Assembly: GCF_000150275.1 (NCBI RefSeq) | Contig: NW_002060944.1 | Coordinates: 2,394,152 to 2,458,151 of the forward strand | Origin: Trichoplax adhaerens | Taxonomy: Eukaryota > Placozoa > Uniplacotomia > Trichoplacea > Trichoplacidae | Reading direction: 5' to 3' | DNA: 64,000 nucleotides | In this document: one piece after another, positions 61,391-64,000 of the stretch | Layout of the letters: every line of letters begins with the position of its first letter | Position numbering within the stretch: position 1 is the first letter of the stretch | Notes under the pieces: model-generated | What the model was told of the DNA's origin: nothing | The model's database searches: none | Seen by the model: only the letters and a program-made list of their open reading frames with translations | Made by a program: the position numbers and the translations under genes

Positions 61391-61649
61391 GGAAAGAAAA
61401 CCTGATTTCCATCTCTGTTCATCAAAATAAAGTAGAGGTGTAGCAACGAATCACTTTCACTACCAATCATTTGCTAAAGGTAATCAATGATACTTCCAAT
61501 AACATGCATGATACGTATAATTAATTAATTGGAAATTGTACTGAATTGGATATGTTAAATTAAATTTACTTGAAGACATGCGAAGAGAATATCATACCTA
61601 TACGTAATTTTGAGCTAAAATTACAAGCAGTGGTGCAGCAGTGGTAGGT

Positions 61650-64000
61650 ATGATTGCACAAAGAGGAGATCGGTTTTGTCCAGATAAAAGTATAGACCAT
61701 AAATTAAACAAACTTGGTGACACTGATTCAAGCATGATTGCAAACAATTCATCTCATGATAATCTCCCAGCTTCAACAAGTGGTAACTCACTTGCAGATG
61801 ATATACGAGTATACAATACTAAAGGGCAAGAATTAGAATTAGCGTATCTTGAATCTCAGGATGATGATGGCAGTAACGATAACGATGATGGACTGATTAT
61901 TGATGTTGGAGGTGCTGAAGATGAGAAATTTCATTTAGACAATGAAAATCAAACGAAATCAATACAGAATTATGATCATGGAAGTGATGTTGGGATTAAA
62001 CGGGACTATGAACAACTTCTCGGGAATTGTAATGAGTGTTCGTTATCTTTACTGGGAGCATGTTACGATAAGATGGAAGAAAAAGACAAGCACTATGACG
62101 TTGACATTGAAGGCCGATTCTTTTATGAATCTGATCACTTAGCGTTGAAAAATAACGAAGAGTAAGTAGAAATGCGAACAGAAAACGATCATGCGCCAGT
62201 GATGATTTAGACGAAAGGTGTCTTTTGTTATTATGCTATATAGATTATACTTAGTTGCTGTAACAATAATATTGTACATACGCGTAATTACAAAGTGATC
62301 GAACATCTCCATACGGAATTTCTAGAAATTGATAATACGATACACGGTTGAAAACTAGCACTATAATTTGTAATGATCAACAGTTTAAAATTACATGTGT
62401 TAACAATAGATAATTACTGGAATTTTTAACCAGCACCTCAAGACAGTTGCATTTATGTACACGTGCTATACGAATTATATGCATGCTTCTTAGGTATTGC
62501 CCTAAGCCGTTAAATCTTATTTTGAACGTATGAATGTTATGAATCTGGATATTATTACGTATTCTTAGTATCAGTTAAAAATTCGTACATATTTTCGTAT
62601 CTTTTCTAGCTACCAATTATTACTTCGTACACTTGCTATTTTAGAATCTCAAAGGGCGCAGGCATGTCAGGTAAATGATGTAGCATTGAATATATCGGAT
62701 GATACTGTTATATTGAGCTACGCTATATTGTTATTGTAATACATTGAATTATAATTATAAATATAATATGATCATTTCATATTCAGTAAGCATATAAATA
62801 TTCTGTCCCGTAATTTTTCTTCACGACTGTGTGCTCAAGAGTACTTGCTTACAATTATATAATACGGTAATGTTGATTTACTTTGAGAAAATTATCTTGA
62901 AAGTGCATACAGCGTAATGTAAGATGACATTAGTGATGCCACTCGAGTTGTTTTAGGTATTCTTTAAGTATCCTACAAGGATAAATTGTTACTGAAACCC
63001 ATTCGGTAATTATATATATATTCAGCTTATCTTACGTAAGAATAGGTAGGCTAAGTCAGAGACTACCCATAAAGTATAAAGCTTACTTTTATCAAGTAGT
63101 CTCGGTTAAGTTGGCTATATTCATAGTTTATTACCTGTGAATGACTGATTACAGCATTTTAAGCTGCGACTGATACTGTCCTATAAAGTAATTAAGATTG
63201 AATCAAAATTAAAGTGTTTATTATTGATTTAATAGGATATTTGCGAATTAATTAAAATTAGAAAAGATGCTCTCAATGATCCCGTTGCGTTCGTGAAGAA
63301 ATTACAAATGGATGTAAGTGTATTATATATGTATTGTTCATTGCACTCTGTTTGCTGTGTTATAATAAAAATTAAGGACACCGAAAATGTATGCTGATAA
63401 GCTATTGGGATCTAGCTGACAGCATTACAATTTCGTGGTGATAAGAAGTTGTTATCGTTCTTCTTATATATTTTTGTCGCTTAAATTAACTATTTGAGTA
63501 GAAAGACCTTGGTATGCCGCGGTTGCAAGCTGTATTGCAAATTCCTACTATTAAGTGGGACGAATATACGAAGGCTTTATCGACTCTAAGTCAAAGCGAG
63601 AACGATAGATTACTTAAGCGCCATTCAGCTCGATCCACACCGCTAAAAGGTAAAGGTTCTTGTATAGTATCTAACCGCTAATTTACTAAATTGATAAAAG
63701 AATACATAGCACTCTATCCCTAATTTAATTGTAATAACTTTTATATAATTAATTTAAAATCCCTGAATACAATATTTCATATTGAAGAGTGATATGATGC
63801 AATTTTAATCCCCATCTATTTATCTTATTTGATGAATCTAGATCACAATCTGCAACCGTTGATCGATGCTAGTCAACCAGAGTTGTCTTCGAATGCCTAT
63901 AAAGAGTGTGTGAATATTCTGAATAAGAACAATTAGTAGCTTTATGTCATGCTTAAATTGTTTATAATATTAGGTTGTCATCTTCTGATTCGTCGCTTCT
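61650..64000 (+). CDS. ZZZ3: ZZZ3 (ATAC complex subunit), 3' part off the right edge
   Basis: Histone-binding subunit of the ATAC acetyltransferase complex. Exons: 61650-62161, 62610-62670, 63236-63313, 63502-63649, and one beginning 63842 with an unresolved end; the next may begin near 63974. Seen: an acidic N-terminal region (DDDGSNDNDDG), then the conserved segment FYESDHLALKN joined to YQLLLRTLAILESQRAQACQ, DALNDPVAFVKKLQMDKD and MPRLQAVLQIPTIKWDEYTK. These match human FESDHLALKGNKDYQMLL, PIGFVKKLQ and LPEIAWSKY in order. The SANT and ZZ domains would lie beyond the window. ATG at 61650 is the first in frame after a TGA at 61611; an upstream exon is possible because ag acceptors precede it. 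The final exon's unspliced frame stops at TAG near 63936, so an internal GT donor is likely. Confidence 0.85.

Larger units (their letters stand above)
60234..61649. promoter_or_regulatory. Divergent promoter region STX6/ZZZ3
   Basis: Between two divergent start codons, dominated by GTACW arrays (about 60508-60530, 60647-60757, 61192-61390). No other conserved exon seen. The frame at 60663-60920 is repeat-derived. Confidence 0.5.

Noticed and set aside
1-64000. tRNA, rRNA or CRISPR features
   Set aside because: No cloverleaf with a GTTCGA-type arm, rRNA core or regularly spaced repeat array could be recognised by eye; a tRNAscan/Rfam run would be decisive.

Overview
The window is eukaryotic nuclear DNA: AT-rich, with intron-dense genes on both strands. 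Every conserved animal gene here except one is cut into many short exons joined by canonical splice sites. The gene complement (synergin gamma, LGN/Pins with GoLoco motifs, synaptotagmin-like tandem C2, GNL1, XPR1, syntaxin 6, ZZZ3) is metazoan. The compact genes, low GC and intron-rich ancestral structures suggest a simple, slowly evolving animal, most likely a placozoan (Trichoplax/Hoilungia type). The lineage is inference; the gene identities rest on protein similarity that I reconstructed exon by exon with consistent splice phases.

Layout, left to right. SYNRG (-, 63-5310, runs off the left edge) and GPSM2/LGN (+, 6843-14472) diverge from a repeat-rich intergenic region. MAN1B1 (-, 15319-21345) converges on GPSM2. 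A small unknown two-exon gene (+, 23973-24373) is followed by a tandem-C2 membrane protein (+, about 25407-29406). TRMT10B-like (-, 30267-31812), a DUS1L-like protein with a lost active site (-, 32070-34245) and ACTR5 (-, 35502-40091) form a head-to-tail minus-strand block. GNL1 (+, 41115-45288) diverges from ACTR5. XPR1 (-, 46557-51846) and an intronless ANK/ARM/TIR/SAM protein (+, 54062-56056) diverge. Syntaxin-6 (-, 56761-60233) and ZZZ3 (+, 61650 to beyond the right edge) diverge.

The genes do not form one pathway. Sub-themes are Golgi/endosome traffic and ER glycan processing (SYNRG, STX6, MAN1B1), tRNA modification (TRMT10B and the DUS-like neighbour, 258 bp apart) and chromatin (ACTR5 of INO80, ZZZ3 of ATAC).

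The main non-genic signal is a dispersed repeat made of the palindromic tetramer GTAC spaced by single A or T residues, (GTACW)n. Its densest arrays lie in the gaps between divergent gene pairs and in long first introns, and it is nearly absent from gaps between convergent genes. Other notable items are an AT-AC (U12-type) intron in STX6, a 116-bp element with perfect 26-bp inverted ends, a perfect 129-bp tandem duplication, a TIR domain with Gln at the usual catalytic Glu position, a dihydrouridine synthase homologue lacking the catalytic Cys, and five rather than four GoLoco motifs in GPSM2.
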